Positions 1 to 9,076 are shown, counted from the stretch's first letter. The stretch is DNA of 64,000 nt from Lachnospiraceae bacterium (GCA_900770225.1 CAAGJU010000018.1:1-64000), one strand, 5' to 3'. Notes: a model not told the origin generated them from the sequence alone. Made by a program: numbers and translations.

Positions 1-106
1 ATACGCAAGTAGAAAGACCACTTGAAGACTACGAGTTTGATAGGGCAGAGGTGGAAGCACCGTAAGGTGTGGAGCTGACTGTTACTAATCGGTCGAGGGT
101 CTGACC
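1..106 (+). rRNA. 23S ribosomal RNA, 3' end (partial)
   Basis: The first ~106 bases read as the conserved 3' end of bacterial 23S rRNA, including the GATAGGGCAGAGGTGGAAGC block, the GGAGCTGACTG block and the final TACTAATCGGTCGAGG segment typical of Firmicutes. The 5' part lies outside the window. The exact 3' end was placed by eye near the GGTCGAGGGTCTGACC run. Confidence 0.95.
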
Positions 107-454
107 AAAGCGGAGGATCAGGCTTACAGGCAGACGAACGAGCGGAAGCACATCACGAAGTGTGTGCTGACGGGAGGACGGATGACTGGAAGAAAGTTTG
201 CGGAGAAAACTTCATGAAAAAGATGCGAAGCATCTTTGAATGACCTGATCCGACAGGTCCATAAATCACTCAATGAAAAGTGGGTGTTCCGGAAAAGTTT
301 GTGTGTTCAGTTTTGAAGGTATGTGGTAGAATGAATATGTTTCTGAGCTGCAGGTATTTAAATTGCTGAAGGCTCATGAGACAGATGGTAAGCAGTACGT
401 GATCATTTCCAATGGCGATAGGTGTTGAGGAGATGGTCGCGTTTGCATATATAA
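107..454 (+). other. rRNA-tRNA spacer without a recognisable gene
   Basis: This 350-base spacer between the 23S end and the tRNA cluster has no open frame worth calling. I looked for a 5S rRNA and saw neither its start nor its conserved CCGAACACGGAAG-type core. A small hairpin (AAGATGC/GCATCTT) sits near 220-238. It is presumably transcribed with the rRNA and processed. Confidence 0.7.
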
Positions 455-527
455 TCCTCGATAGCTCAGTCGGTAGAGCGCGTGACTGTTAATCACGATG
501 TCGTTGGTTCGAGCCCAACTCGGGGAG
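455..527 (+). tRNA. tRNA-Asn (GTT)
   Basis: A complete cloverleaf is visible. The acceptor arms TCCTCGA and TCGGGGA pair with one G-U. The D arm is GCTC..GAGC, the anticodon loop is CTGTTAA with anticodon GTT, the T-arm contains GGTTCGAGCC, and the discriminator base is G. CCA is not encoded. Confidence 0.97.
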
Positions 528-559
528 CTTATCCAATGACCCTTAATCGGGTTTGATAA

Positions 560-631
560 GGCCCGGTGGTCAAGAGGTTAAGACATCGCCCTTTCACGGC
601 GGTAACACGAGTTCAATTCTCGTCCGGGTCA
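560..631 (+). tRNA. tRNA-Glu (TTC)
   Basis: The acceptor arms GGCCCGG and CCGGGTC pair with one G-U. The anticodon loop CTTTCAC carries anticodon TTC, the T-loop contains GTTCAATTC, and the discriminator is A. It is the second tRNA of a co-oriented three-tRNA cluster behind the 23S gene. Confidence 0.97.
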
Positions 632-635
632 CTGT

Positions 636-707
636 GGCGTGGTAGCCAAGTGGTAAGGCAATGGTCTGCAACACCAGTATGCACCGGTTCAAATCCGGTC
701 CACGCCT
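636..707 (+). tRNA. tRNA-Cys (GCA)
   Basis: The acceptor arms GGCGTGG and CCACGCC pair perfectly. The anticodon loop TCTGCAA carries anticodon GCA, and the discriminator is T (U73), as expected for cysteine tRNA. It is the last tRNA before the terminator. Confidence 0.97.
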
Positions 708-713
708 CTTTGG

Positions 714-750
714 GGAGTCTGCTGAACAGCAGGCTCCTGTTTTTTTTGTT
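714..750 (+). terminator. Intrinsic terminator of the rRNA-tRNA transcript
   Basis: A near-perfect 11-bp stem (GGAGTCTGCTG with CAGCAGGCTCC, one G-T pair) is followed directly by a long T run. It starts seven bases after tRNA-Cys and ends the rrn-tRNA transcription unit. Confidence 0.92.
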
Positions 751-908
751 TCGAAATCGTGAGAGTGCGCAGCACAAATCAATTTTTAACTAGAATTTTC
801 AGCTTATACACAATATGTGATGCAAAAACATGTTATGTGAAGCACTGGCCTGACTTATACAGTACTGTGGCGTCATGATTATCTTTTTTTGTAGAAAGAG
901 AGTTATTA

Positions 909-2294
909 ATGAAGACCGCAAAAAAAAGCAGATTGTATGACGTATCGCAGATCCAGTGGAACCACATGATGTTTTCCAGGACAGATCTGAGGAAACTTCT
1001 GGTACCGCTGATGCTCCAGCAGCTCCTGTCTTCCTTTATGGGAATGGCGGACACCATGATGGTTTCCCGCGTCGGTAGTGCTGCTATTTCCGCTGTATCT
1101 CTCGTTGACTCCATCAATGTTCTGATGATCGAGCTGCTGTCAGCTCTGGCCACAGGCGGAACGATTATCTGCTCGCAGTATCTGGGTCATGGGGACAAAG
1201 CAAAGGCAAACGAAGCGGCCAGACAGGTTCTTGTCACAGTCCTGATGATATCCGTGCCGGTTGGGCTCGTCTGCTTTTTCCTCAGGAGACCATTACTTTC
1301 CCTGATCTTCGGAACCGTTGATCAGGAAGTCATGGATGGCGGAGTCGCATATTTTTTCTATACTTCACTTTCCTTCCCTTTTATCGCTCTTTTTGAGACA
1401 GGCGCTGCCTTTTTCCGCGCTGATGGAAACAGCCGTCTTCCCATGGTGATCTCCATTGCCTGTAACTGCATGAATATTGTCGGGAACGCCTTCTTTATTT
1501 TCGCCCTGCAGATGGGTACCGGCGGAGCGGCTCTGTCCACGCTGATTTCCAGGATTGCGAGCGCCGTCATTATTTTTTACTTCCTGAGAAAACCCAGGCA
1601 GTCGATTGTTATTGATCATTATCTGTCCATTCGCCCGGATGCGGCCATGATCCGACGTGTTCTTTCCATCGGACTGCCCTCCGGTGTGGAGAACAGTATG
1701 TTTCAGTTCGGAAAGCTGGTGATTCAGTCCAGCGTTTCCACGCTGACAACGGCACAGATCGCTGCGAACGCCATGGTCATCGTGATGGAAAACCTGAACG
1801 GTATCGCAGGTATCGGCGTCGGAATCGGGCTGATGACGGTTGTTGGACAGTGCGTCGGAGCGGACAGGACCGAGGAAGCCAAGTACTATATCGTAAAAAT
1901 AAGCGAATTTGGCTGGTTTGTTGTCCTCGCGTCGTGTATTATCGTATATGTATTCTGTCGGCCGGTGATCACACTGGCGGGCATGGAGCCCTCGGCAGCA
2001 TCGATGTGCATGGACATGATGACGTTTGTTACGATCGTCAAGCCGATTGTCTGGGTGCAGGCGTTTATTCCGCCGTATGGCATGCGGGCAGCCGGGGATG
2101 TCAAATTTTCCATGATCACTTCGAGTCTGACCATGTGGCTGTGCCGAGTGCTGATGACCACCCTGCTGATCCGGGTATTTCATTTCGGACCGATCGCAGT
2201 CTGGATCGGCATGACGTCGGACTGGCTGTGCAGGGGAATTGTTTATTCTATTCGTTTTCTTTCAGGAAAATGGCTCAGGCATAAAGTTATCTAA
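909..2294 (+). CDS. MATE family multidrug/Na+ antiporter
   Basis: This 461-residue protein matches the usual length of MATE exporters and is strongly hydrophobic, with about 12 predicted membrane segments in two similar halves. The first half has the family-like stretch LVPLMLQQLLSSFMGMADTM near residues 29-50, and the second half restarts near residue 250 with GLPSGVENSMFQFGKL. Members use the Na+ or H+ gradient to export cationic drugs or metabolites from the cytoplasm. The start has an AGAGAG purine run a few bases upstream. The gene is monocistronic and its substrate cannot be predicted. Confidence 0.9.
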   Translation: MKTAKKSRLYDVSQIQWNHMMFSRTDLRKLLVPLMLQQLLSSFMGMADTMMVSRVGSAAISAVSLVDSINVLMIELLSALATGGTIICSQYLGHGDKAKANEAARQVLVTVLMISVPVGLVCFFLRRPLLSLIFGTVDQEVMDGGVAYFFYTSLSFPFIALFETGAAFFRADGNSRLPMVISIACNCMNIVGNAFFIFALQMGTGGAALSTLISRIASAVIIFYFLRKPRQSIVIDHYLSIRPDAAMIRRVLSIGLPSGVENSMFQFGKLVIQSSVSTLTTAQIAANAMVIVMENLNGIAGIGVGIGLMTVVGQCVGADRTEEAKYYIVKISEFGWFVVLASCIIVYVFCRPVITLAGMEPSAASMCMDMMTFVTIVKPIVWVQAFIPPYGMRAAGDVKFSMITSSLTMWLCRVLMTTLLIRVFHFGPIAVWIGMTSDWLCRGIVYSIRFLSGKWLRHKVI

Positions 2295-2300
2295 AGCATG

Positions 2301-2344
2301 TATGAAGCCCGACTGCTCCATCGCTGAGCGATTTTCACAGTCGG
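2301..2344. repeat. Dispersed palindromic element, family C (copy 1)
   Basis: Just after the MATE stop codon an imperfect hairpin is built from CCGACTG/CAGTCGG, with an inner ATCGCTGAGCGAT palindrome. The sequence TATGAAGCCCGACTGCTCCA recurs as its reverse complement at 58747-58766. It may also act as a transcription end for the MATE gene, but no T run follows. Confidence 0.65.
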
Positions 2345-2486
2345 CAATATACTATACTTTAAAGTTGTTTAAAGGTTCAGGGCGGAATATAAGAACGTGT
2401 GAGTGGGGAAAGCAATAACGAGGTAAACATATCATGCGGATGCAGGCAGACATGATCAACATGTATGTGGCAGGATACTTAACGGT

Positions 2487-4013
2487 ATGAAACGAGAATT
2501 CCATGAATCCGGACGTAAGCAGTCCGGCAGCACAGAACACACCCGGAGAAATCAATCTGAAGGTTCTTTACGCGAATATCAGAATGATCACACACGTAAG
2601 CACCAGACGGATTTTAACCGTGAACATCCGACGGATCAGAACAGCGAGGTGAAAAGAAGAAGATACCGGCAAAGGCAGAGGAGGCTGCGCAGAAGGCGCA
2701 TGATACTCGCCACCCTGGCTGCTTCTGTTGGGATTGTCATTGCTGTGATCATTGTGTGTGTCGCTACGGGCACCAAAGCAGATGACGGTTCTTCTGATGC
2801 TGCCGGTGTTGCGAGCAGTTCCGCGGGAACGTCAGGGGAACAGACGGATGCTTCCCTGCAGTCTTCGGAAGCACTGCAGGCCGAGAGTGTATCCGCTGAC
2901 AGCGGATCCGCCAGTGCGCTTGACAGCACCTATCTGTCAGCGAAGGATCTTCCGGATCTCACAGAGGAAGATGCAGAAGGACTCGTCGGAAATGCCGATG
3001 CAGCCTTCACCACGGCATATGCAGCCATTGACAGTGTGGAAACACTGGATGCTGAGAGCAGTTCATACAGCGCCGGGAATGATGCAGGCACGTATGGAGA
3101 TGGCACTGGTGACAGCGAAGACACCCTCTCATCAGACACCAGCAGTTATGATCCTTATGGAAATGATAACAGCAATGATTCCGGTGCGTATGATATAAGT
3201 ACAGAGAGCACCGGTACCCCGGGCGGATATCTGTATTCCGATAATAACGGCGGGACGTCCGGCGGTATTTCTTCCAATACGCAGAAGAGCGCAGAACAGA
3301 TTTCTGAGATCACATCGCTGATGACAGGATTCGGCGGCGTTACGCTCACGGATCACGTAAAAAATCTGCTGGCGGAGGCCATCGATACGACTGATGGCAA
3401 TGATTTTTCCTTCCTTCTCGCAGATCTCACGGATAACAAGGGAATCGCCTATAATATCGATGAGGATTTTTATTCGGCGAGCTCCATCAAGGGACCTTAC
3501 GTAGCCAGTCTCGTTGCCAGTGATCCGGATATCCTTTCGGATAATGAAGAAAGCAGTGAGATCGAAAATATTCTTCTGTATTCCGATAATACATGCTATG
3601 AGCGCATGGTAAATACCTATGGTTTTACATCGCTGATGGACTGGTCTGACGAGGCCGGGGCGGATCTGGAAATAACCGCTTATGACTATACCTATTACAG
3701 CGCGCGTACCCTTGCAAAGCTCTGGATTCACAATTACGAATATTTCACATCGGACGCAACGGGGAAACAGCTTGCTGAGGAGTTTGAGCAGCCGGAGACG
3801 TCAGCGATTCATGAAACCCTGGGCGAAAGTTATACGACGCAGTCCAAGGCAGGATGGATCGCGGATCCGGACTGCAACAGCGCGTGCGATGCGGGTATAG
3901 TCTATGCGGATAACGGACCCTATGTCCTCGTCGTGATGAGCGATCTGCCGGCAAACCTGGAGGCACTTGATCCGCTCGTCACTCTGCTGGATCAGCTTCA
4001 CAGTTACATGTAA
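2487..4013 (+). CDS. Membrane-anchored class A beta-lactamase-like serine hydrolase
   Basis: This 508-residue protein has three parts. Residues 1-70 are basic and cytoplasmic, with an Arg-rich run at 58-71. One transmembrane helix follows at ~72-94, then a ~170-residue low-complexity Ser/Asp/Gly linker and a C-terminal serine-hydrolase domain from ~275. The penicillin-recognising motifs are visible: S332-S-I-K335 (SxxK), S366-D-N368 (SDN) and S453-K-A-G456 in place of KTG. It therefore probably sits outside the membrane and acts on peptidoglycan or beta-lactams. True beta-lactamase activity is uncertain because the third motif is altered. It has no operon partner. Confidence 0.8.
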   Translation: MKREFHESGRKQSGSTEHTRRNQSEGSLREYQNDHTRKHQTDFNREHPTDQNSEVKRRRYRQRQRRLRRRRMILATLAASVGIVIAVIIVCVATGTKADDGSSDAAGVASSSAGTSGEQTDASLQSSEALQAESVSADSGSASALDSTYLSAKDLPDLTEEDAEGLVGNADAAFTTAYAAIDSVETLDAESSSYSAGNDAGTYGDGTGDSEDTLSSDTSSYDPYGNDNSNDSGAYDISTESTGTPGGYLYSDNNGGTSGGISSNTQKSAEQISEITSLMTGFGGVTLTDHVKNLLAEAIDTTDGNDFSFLLADLTDNKGIAYNIDEDFYSASSIKGPYVASLVASDPDILSDNEESSEIENILLYSDNTCYERMVNTYGFTSLMDWSDEAGADLEITAYDYTYYSARTLAKLWIHNYEYFTSDATGKQLAEEFEQPETSAIHETLGESYTTQSKAGWIADPDCNSACDAGIVYADNGPYVLVVMSDLPANLEALDPLVTLLDQLHSYM

Positions 4014-4065
4014 GTGTATAAGGCGCGAGAGCACGCAGTGCGAAGCGACGCGCAGACTTATACAC
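4014..4065. repeat. Palindromic intergenic element related to family A
   Basis: A perfect 9-bp inverted repeat (GTGTATAAG at 4014-4022, CTTATACAC at 4057-4065) encloses GCGCGAGAGCACGCAGTGCG. That inner sequence resembles the core of the dispersed elements at 12029, 35710 and 43717. It lies right behind a stop codon and 40 bases before the next start, so it could be a transcription end or an mRNA-stabilising hairpin. Confidence 0.6.
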
Positions 4066-4106
4066 GATATGATAACAATAATAAAGTTAAAGGAAGGAGA
4101 TAAGCA

Positions 4107-5594
4107 ATGTCCTGTACAACAATTCTGGTTGGTAAAAATGCATCCTACGACGGTTCGACCATGATCGCCCGTAACGACGATTCGGGCGCCGGACATTTCA
4201 CACCCAAGAAATTCTCCGTGATGATGCCGGATGAGCAGCCGCGTCATTATCGCTCGGTTCTGAGCCATGTGGAGATCGATCTGCCGGATGATCCCATGCG
4301 TTACACCTGCGTGCCGAATGCTGTCGAGGGTGTCGGCATCTGGGCTGCGCACGGCGTCAATGAAGCCAATGTCGCGATGACGGCTACGGAGACGATCACC
4401 TCCAATGAGCGCGTACTCGGCGCCGATCCGCTGGTGGAATACATTCCGGCAGATCAGTCGGAAGACGGAGAGGAGCATGCCGGCGGTATCGGCGAGGAAG
4501 ATCTGGTCGTTCTGGTCCTTCCTTATATCCACAGCGCGCGTGAGGGCGTGATCCGCCTCGGATCGCTGCTGGAGCAGTACGGTACGTATGAGATGAACGG
4601 CATTGCTTTTGCCGATGTGAATGAGATCTGGTGGCTGGAGACGATCGGCGGACATCACTGGATGGCGCGCCGCGTACCGGATGAGTGCTGTGTGATCATG
4701 CCCAACCAGCTCGGCATCGATCAGCTGAATCTGGAGGACGCCTTCGGAGATCAGAAGGAGACCATGTGCTCAGCGGATCTCCGCGAGTTCATCGCGAAAA
4801 ATCACCTGGACCTGTCCATGGATGGCGAACTCAATCCCCGCGATGCGTTTGGCAGTCATGAGGACGCGGACCATGTGTACAATACGCCGAGAGCGTGGTA
4901 TATGGCAAAGAGGCTTCTGCCGAATACCTTCCTCTGGGAAGGCCCGGACCGTGAATTCACACCGGAGTCAGATGATCTGCCATGGTGTCTTGTACCCGAG
5001 AAAAAAATAACGCCGGAGATGATCAAGTACCTGCTTTCCTCTCATTATCAGGGGACAGAGTATGATCCCTACGGCACCTACGGTCCGGAAGAAAACCGCG
5101 GCCGCTATCGCTCAATCGGCATCAACCGCACGGATGTGCTCGCCATGATGCAGATCCGTCCCTACAGGCCGGAGAGCAGCCGCACGGTTGAGTGGGTATG
5201 CTTCGGTTCCAATGCTTTTAACGCGTGGATCCCGCTCTATACCAATATCGTCGAAGTGCCGGCGTATCTGTCCAGCACGGATAAAAGCGTATCGACGGAC
5301 AGCCTGTACTGGAACAGCCGCCTGATCGGCGCACTCTCAGATGCGGCGTATAAGCAGAATCTGATCCACATCGAGCGCTATCAGCTGGCTGTGCAGTCAA
5401 AGGGCATGGAGAATCTGAATCACTATGATGTTCTGCTGGATAAGGCGGACGGGCTGGAAGCGCAGAAGATCTGTGAGGAGGCCAACCAGCATATGGCGGA
5501 TGTCATGCAGAAGATGACATCGGATACGCTCGGTAAAGTTCTGGATGAGGCCTGCGCGAACATGAAGAATTGCTATGCGCGATCGGACGCGTGA
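4107..5594 (+). CDS. C69 family dipeptidase (PepD-like)
   Basis: This 495-residue protein begins MSCTTILVGKNASYDGSTM, the signature of peptidase family C69. Members expose an N-terminal cysteine nucleophile by processing, here Cys3. The following IARNDDSG matches the conserved catalytic surroundings of this Ntn-hydrolase fold. The length agrees with lactobacillar PepD (~470-480 residues). It is a cytoplasmic enzyme cleaving dipeptides with broad specificity and would feed peptide-derived amino acids into fermentation. AAGGAAGGAGA lies eight bases before the start and fixes it. Confidence 0.92.
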   Translation: MSCTTILVGKNASYDGSTMIARNDDSGAGHFTPKKFSVMMPDEQPRHYRSVLSHVEIDLPDDPMRYTCVPNAVEGVGIWAAHGVNEANVAMTATETITSNERVLGADPLVEYIPADQSEDGEEHAGGIGEEDLVVLVLPYIHSAREGVIRLGSLLEQYGTYEMNGIAFADVNEIWWLETIGGHHWMARRVPDECCVIMPNQLGIDQLNLEDAFGDQKETMCSADLREFIAKNHLDLSMDGELNPRDAFGSHEDADHVYNTPRAWYMAKRLLPNTFLWEGPDREFTPESDDLPWCLVPEKKITPEMIKYLLSSHYQGTEYDPYGTYGPEENRGRYRSIGINRTDVLAMMQIRPYRPESSRTVEWVCFGSNAFNAWIPLYTNIVEVPAYLSSTDKSVSTDSLYWNSRLIGALSDAAYKQNLIHIERYQLAVQSKGMENLNHYDVLLDKADGLEAQKICEEANQHMADVMQKMTSDTLGKVLDEACANMKNCYARSDA

Positions 5595-5706
5595 GCGAGA
5601 TAATGCATGTAACGTGACCGTGAGAACGGATACTGTTATGCGGGATCGGATGCATGAATGAAGATAAAAATATTGCTCCGAGCACACGAAAATTCCGCAA
5701 TTCTAC

Positions 5707-5735
5707 TTGTAGGCGGGAATGGGGTGTGCTAAAAT
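5707..5735 (+). promoter_or_regulatory. Promoter of rpsB-tsf
   Basis: TTGTAG (5707-5712) and TAAAAT (5730-5735) are separated by exactly 17 bp, with an upstream TG-C extended -10. About 105 bases of untranslated leader with pairing potential (CAGGG..CCCTG, GGTGC..GCACC) lie between this promoter and rpsB. That would fit autogenous control by S2, as known in other bacteria, although no specific leader motif was identified. Confidence 0.6.
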
Positions 5736-5844
5736 AGTCAAGCTGTGTATAAATCACGTGCAGGAATTTTCAGGGCGGTGCCTGTGAAAAGGTTCCCTGA
5801 GATAAGAACCGCACGGAAGTTTAAAACCAAAAGGAGATACAGAC

Positions 5845-6594
5845 ATGAGCGTAGTATCAATGAAACAGTTACTCGAGGCTGGTGTTCACTTCGGACATCT
5901 CACAAGAAGATGGAACCCTAAGATGGCTCCGTACATCTACACAGAGCGCAACGGCATCTACATCATCGACCTTCAGAAGACAGTCGGCATGGTAGATGAG
6001 GCTTACAAGGCAGTTGCAGACATCGTAGCAGACGGCGGCCACATCCTTTTCGTCGGCACCAAGAAGCAGGCACAGGATACAATCCGTACCGAGGCTGAGA
6101 GATGCGGCGAGTACTATGTCAATGAGAGATGGCTCGGCGGTATGCTGACCAACTTCAAGACCGTTCAGACCCGTATCGAGAGACTGAAAGAGATCGAGAA
6201 GATGCAGGAGGACGGCACCTTTGATGTACTTCCGAAGAAGGAAGTTGCCGGCCTGATGAAAGAGTATGACAAACTGCAGAAGAACCTCGGCGGCATCAAG
6301 GAAATGAAGAAGATCCCGGAAGCTATTTTTGTAGTAGATCCGAAGAAGGAGCACATCTGCGTAGAAGAGGCTCACGCACTGGGCATCACCCTGATCGGTA
6401 TCTGCGATACCAACTGCGATCCTGAGGATCTTGACTATGTCATCCCGGGCAACGATGATGCTATCCGTGCCGTAAAACTGCTTGTATCCAAGATGGCAGA
6501 TGCTGTCGTTGAGGCAAAGCAGGGTGCAGCGCAGGAGTCAGGTGACGAGGCAGCCGAGGAAGCAGCTGCAGTTGCAGCAGACACTGAGGCATAA
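5845..6594 (+). CDS. rpsB: 30S ribosomal protein S2
   Basis: The 249-residue product starts MSVVSMKQLLEAGVHFGHLT and continues with RRWNPKMAPYIYTERNGIYI and a NERWLGGMLTNF block, all diagnostic of S2. The acidic Ala/Glu-rich tail after residue ~228 is typical of clostridial S2. AAAAGGAGA precedes the ATG by eight bases. Codon use is strongly biased, as expected for a highly expressed gene. It forms the usual pair with tsf downstream. Confidence 0.98.
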   Translation: MSVVSMKQLLEAGVHFGHLTRRWNPKMAPYIYTERNGIYIIDLQKTVGMVDEAYKAVADIVADGGHILFVGTKKQAQDTIRTEAERCGEYYVNERWLGGMLTNFKTVQTRIERLKEIEKMQEDGTFDVLPKKEVAGLMKEYDKLQKNLGGIKEMKKIPEAIFVVDPKKEHICVEEAHALGITLIGICDTNCDPEDLDYVIPGNDDAIRAVKLLVSKMADAVVEAKQGAAQESGDEAAEEAAAVAADTEA

Positions 6595-6704
6595 GCCAGA
6601 ACGTCATACACATTTGCCGTGCACAATGGCTTCGGCAGATACTGCAGATAAGACAGGTGCAGAGAGCAGAAGTGCGTAGCATAACGCACATGTATCATAA
6701 GACA

Positions 6705-6730
6705 GAGAGGTCGCCCCAGGGTAGCCTCTC
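6705..6730 (+). promoter_or_regulatory. Hairpin between rpsB and tsf
   Basis: GAGAGG at 6705-6710 pairs with CCTCTC at 6725-6730, with a short inner CC/GG stem. There is no T run, so this is not a full terminator. It ends 14 bases before the tsf ribosome-binding site and may be an attenuator or RNase-processing hairpin that sets the rpsB:tsf ratio. Confidence 0.45.
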
Positions 6731-6757
6731 CTTATTCGCAAACAGGAGGATTTATTG

Positions 6758-7702
6758 ATGGCAGCAATTACAGCAGCTCTTGTAAAACAGCTGAGAGACA
6801 TCACCGGTGCCGGCATGATGGACTGCAAGAAAGCCCTGACTGCTACCGACGGTGACATTGACAAGGCAGTAGAGAACCTTCGTGAGAACGGCAAGGCAGC
6901 AGCACAGAAGAAAGCCGGCCGTATCGCAGCAGAAGGTATCGTAATGTTTAAGTCCACAGAGGACGGCAAGAAGGCAGCAATCGTTGAGGTTAACTCCGAG
7001 ACAGACTTCGTTGCCAAGAACGAGAAGTTCCGCACCTATGTAGAGCAGGTTGCAGATCAGGCTCTGACAACAACAGCCAAGGATATCGACGCATTCCTCG
7101 CTGAGCCGTGGAAGTTCGAAGAGGGCAAGTCCGTTAAGGATGCTCTGGATTCCGAGATCGCCGTTATCTCCGAGAACATGCACATCCGTCGTTTCGCACA
7201 GGTTGAGGAGCAGAACGGTTTCGTAGCTACTTACAACCATGCGGACGGCAAGATCGGTGTTCTGGTTGACGTTGAGACAGATGTCATCAACGACGCTATC
7301 AAAGAGATGGCAAAGAACGTAGCTATGCAGATCGCAGCTATGAGACCGAAGTACACCAGCAATGCTGAGGTACCGGCAGACTACATCGCACATGAGAAAG
7401 AGATCCTTCGTGCCGCAGTAGCCAACGATCCGAAAGAGGCTTCCAAACCGGCAAAGGTTATCGAGGGCATCGTAGCCGGCCGTGTAAACAAGGAGCTGAA
7501 GGAGATCGTTCTTCTTGACCAGGTATACGTAAAAGCTGAGGACGGCAAGCAGTCCGTTCAGAAGTACGTTGATCAGGTTGCAAAAGCAAACGGCGCCAAG
7601 GTTACCATCAAGGGCTTCGTTCGTTACGAGACCGGTGAAGGCCTTGAGAAGAAGCAGGAGAACTTCGCTGAGGAAGTTGCAGCACAGGCACTTGGCAAAT
7701 AA
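6758..7702 (+). CDS. tsf: Elongation factor Ts
   Basis: The 314-residue product begins MAAITAALVKQLRDITGAGM, with the TGAGMMDCKKAL segment of the EF-Ts N-terminal domain. The core motif VEVNSETDFVAKN, which contacts EF-Tu, follows at ~70. EF-Ts exchanges GDP for GTP on EF-Tu in the cytoplasm. A TTG codon lies just before the ATG, but GGAGGA at 6745-6750 is spaced seven bases from the ATG at 6758, so the ATG is preferred. Two terminators follow. Confidence 0.98.
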   Translation: MAAITAALVKQLRDITGAGMMDCKKALTATDGDIDKAVENLRENGKAAAQKKAGRIAAEGIVMFKSTEDGKKAAIVEVNSETDFVAKNEKFRTYVEQVADQALTTTAKDIDAFLAEPWKFEEGKSVKDALDSEIAVISENMHIRRFAQVEEQNGFVATYNHADGKIGVLVDVETDVINDAIKEMAKNVAMQIAAMRPKYTSNAEVPADYIAHEKEILRAAVANDPKEASKPAKVIEGIVAGRVNKELKEIVLLDQVYVKAEDGKQSVQKYVDQVAKANGAKVTIKGFVRYETGEGLEKKQENFAEEVAAQALGK

Positions 7703-7784
7703 CTTGGGGAGTGGTTTTACCAAAAATAATTTCAGGATGGTTTTGCTAAACTTTGGGTATGCCAGTCCACTGAATAAGATTTTT

Positions 7785-7822
7785 AAAGAGGAAATCGTGA
7801 AGAACGGTTTCCTCTTTTCTTT
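7785..7822 (+). terminator. Terminator after tsf
   Basis: A 14-bp stem (AAAGAGGAAATCGT with ACGGTTTCCTCTTT) with a GAAGA loop is followed by a T-rich tract. It lies about 80 bases downstream of tsf. Confidence 0.9.
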
Positions 7823-7873
7823 TTAGCAAAATCTATATTGTTATCCATAGTAATATAAATCATTTATATGTCA

Positions 7874-7898
7874 GACCACCTTCGGGACGGTCTTTTTT
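7874..7898 (+). terminator. Second terminator downstream of tsf
   Basis: A short hairpin (GACC-ACC with a TTCG tetraloop, then GG-A-C-GGTC) is followed by TTTTTT. It backs up the stronger terminator 60 bases upstream. Confidence 0.7.
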
Positions 7899-8033
7899 GT
7901 ACAGAAAGTTGAGGAAGGATAGCAGTAATTAAGATACTCCGAATGAAGATTTCTCAGTGGTGCATTTTCACGGTTTTCAGTATAATGATGATGTCTGAGA
8001 ACGAAAAAACGTGATTTGGAGGAATTACACGTT

Positions 8034-8417
8034 ATGCAAATTGAACATGTTGCGATGTATTTTAATGATCTTGAAACGGCGAGAAATTTCTTTATGAATT
8101 ATTTCGGAGCTTCCTCAAATGATGGATACCATAATACAAAAACTGATTTCCGGTCGTATTTTCTTTCCTTTGATGATGGCGCAAGATTGGAAATAATGAA
8201 TAAGCCCAATATGGAAGATCCCCAAAAGACGCTTAACCGAACGGGTCTGATTCACATTGCGTTTAGTGTAGGATGCAAAGAAAAAGTAGATGAACTTACC
8301 GCAGAGCTGAAATCTGACGGATATGAAGTCGTCAGCGGACCTCGTACAACAGGCGATGGATATTATGAAAGCTGTGTCGTCGCATTAGAGGAAAATCAGA
8401 TAGAGATTACGATATAA
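8034..8417 (+). CDS. VOC family (glyoxalase/bleomycin-resistance fold) protein
   Basis: This 127-residue protein starts MQIEHVAMYFNDLETARNFF and contains the paired beta-alpha-beta-beta-beta modules of the vicinal oxygen chelate fold. Metal-ligand-like His5, a Glu in RLEIMN, HIAFSV and IEITI near the C-terminus are all in the expected places. The substrate is unknown. TTGGAGG at 8017-8023 fixes the ATG at 8034; a longer frame upstream would overlap this ribosome-binding site. It stands alone after the tsf terminators. Confidence 0.85.
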   Translation: MQIEHVAMYFNDLETARNFFMNYFGASSNDGYHNTKTDFRSYFLSFDDGARLEIMNKPNMEDPQKTLNRTGLIHIAFSVGCKEKVDELTAELKSDGYEVVSGPRTTGDGYYESCVVALEENQIEITI

Positions 8418-8493
8418 CAAATTTAACGTGGGTGTGAGTGTCAGGTAAATAACAGTGATTACGATGCATGATAATGGAAATATCATTACAACG

Positions 8494-9029
8494 GGAATAT
8501 TAGAGGAAACTTATACTGCCAGGCAGGAGAAACAGGACAAATTATGGTAAGGGATATTATTCACGATCCGATTTTTCTGAGTCAGAAATCGGAACCGGCC
8601 GGTAAGGAAGATCTTCAGACGGCCAGAGATCTTCTGGATACACTGAAGGCGAACAGAGAGCGCTGTGTCGGCATGGCAGCCAATATGATCGGCGTCCGGA
8701 AGAACATTATCGTTGTAAATATCGGGTTTGCAGATATACTGATGCTTAATCCGGTTATCACCGGAAAGACGGGAGAGTACGAGACCGAAGAAGGCTGTCT
8801 GTCGTTGAGCGGTACGAGGAAAACGAAAAGGTATCGGGATATTGAAGTCGATTATCAGGATATGGATCTGAAGAAACATCATCAGAAGTTTTCAGGATTT
8901 CCGGCACAGATCATCCAGCATGAGGTGGATCACCTGCAGGGCATTTTGATTTGAGCGGCTGGCAGCAGAATATACACCATGTTGTCAAATATCGAAACTG
9001 TGATACAATAATTTATAATGTAAATCAAA
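8494..9029 (+). repeat. Direct repeat, left copy (contains def)
   Basis: From GGAATATTAGAGG through def to AATGTAAATCAAA this segment recurs at 11765-12025 with roughly 90% identity over the shared parts. The right copy lacks 273 bp of the def reading frame. The two copies bracket a 2.7-kb block holding the AbiE-like pair, a DUF1801 gene and crcB. Confidence 0.85.
8544..8954 (+). CDS. def: Peptide deformylase
   Basis: This 136-residue protein carries the three deformylase motifs. Motif 1 is GMAANMIG near residue 43, with Met replacing the usual Gln of GxGxAAxQ. Motif 2 is EEGCLSL, whose Cys is a metal ligand. Motif 3 is HEVDHLQG, the HExxH metal-binding helix. The enzyme removes the formyl group from nascent proteins. 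The length is typical of the short clostridial form. The motif-1 substitution is seen in some divergent deformylases, so activity is likely but not certain. A decayed copy lies at 11815. Confidence 0.88.
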   Translation: MVRDIIHDPIFLSQKSEPAGKEDLQTARDLLDTLKANRERCVGMAANMIGVRKNIIVVNIGFADILMLNPVITGKTGEYETEEGCLSLSGTRKTKRYRDIEVDYQDMDLKKHHQKFSGFPAQIIQHEVDHLQGILI

Positions 9030-9076
9030 TTAGTTTACATTGAAAATTAATGTATTAAATGGCGGAGATGGTGATC

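Noticed and set aside
107..454. Possible 5S rRNA gene behind 23S
   Set aside because: Neither the usual 5S ends nor the conserved internal loops could be found by eye. The region was left as spacer.
6752..7723. 323-codon open frame opposite tsf
   Set aside because: It is antisense to a highly expressed gene. The Cys/Leu-rich translation is typical of shadow frames.
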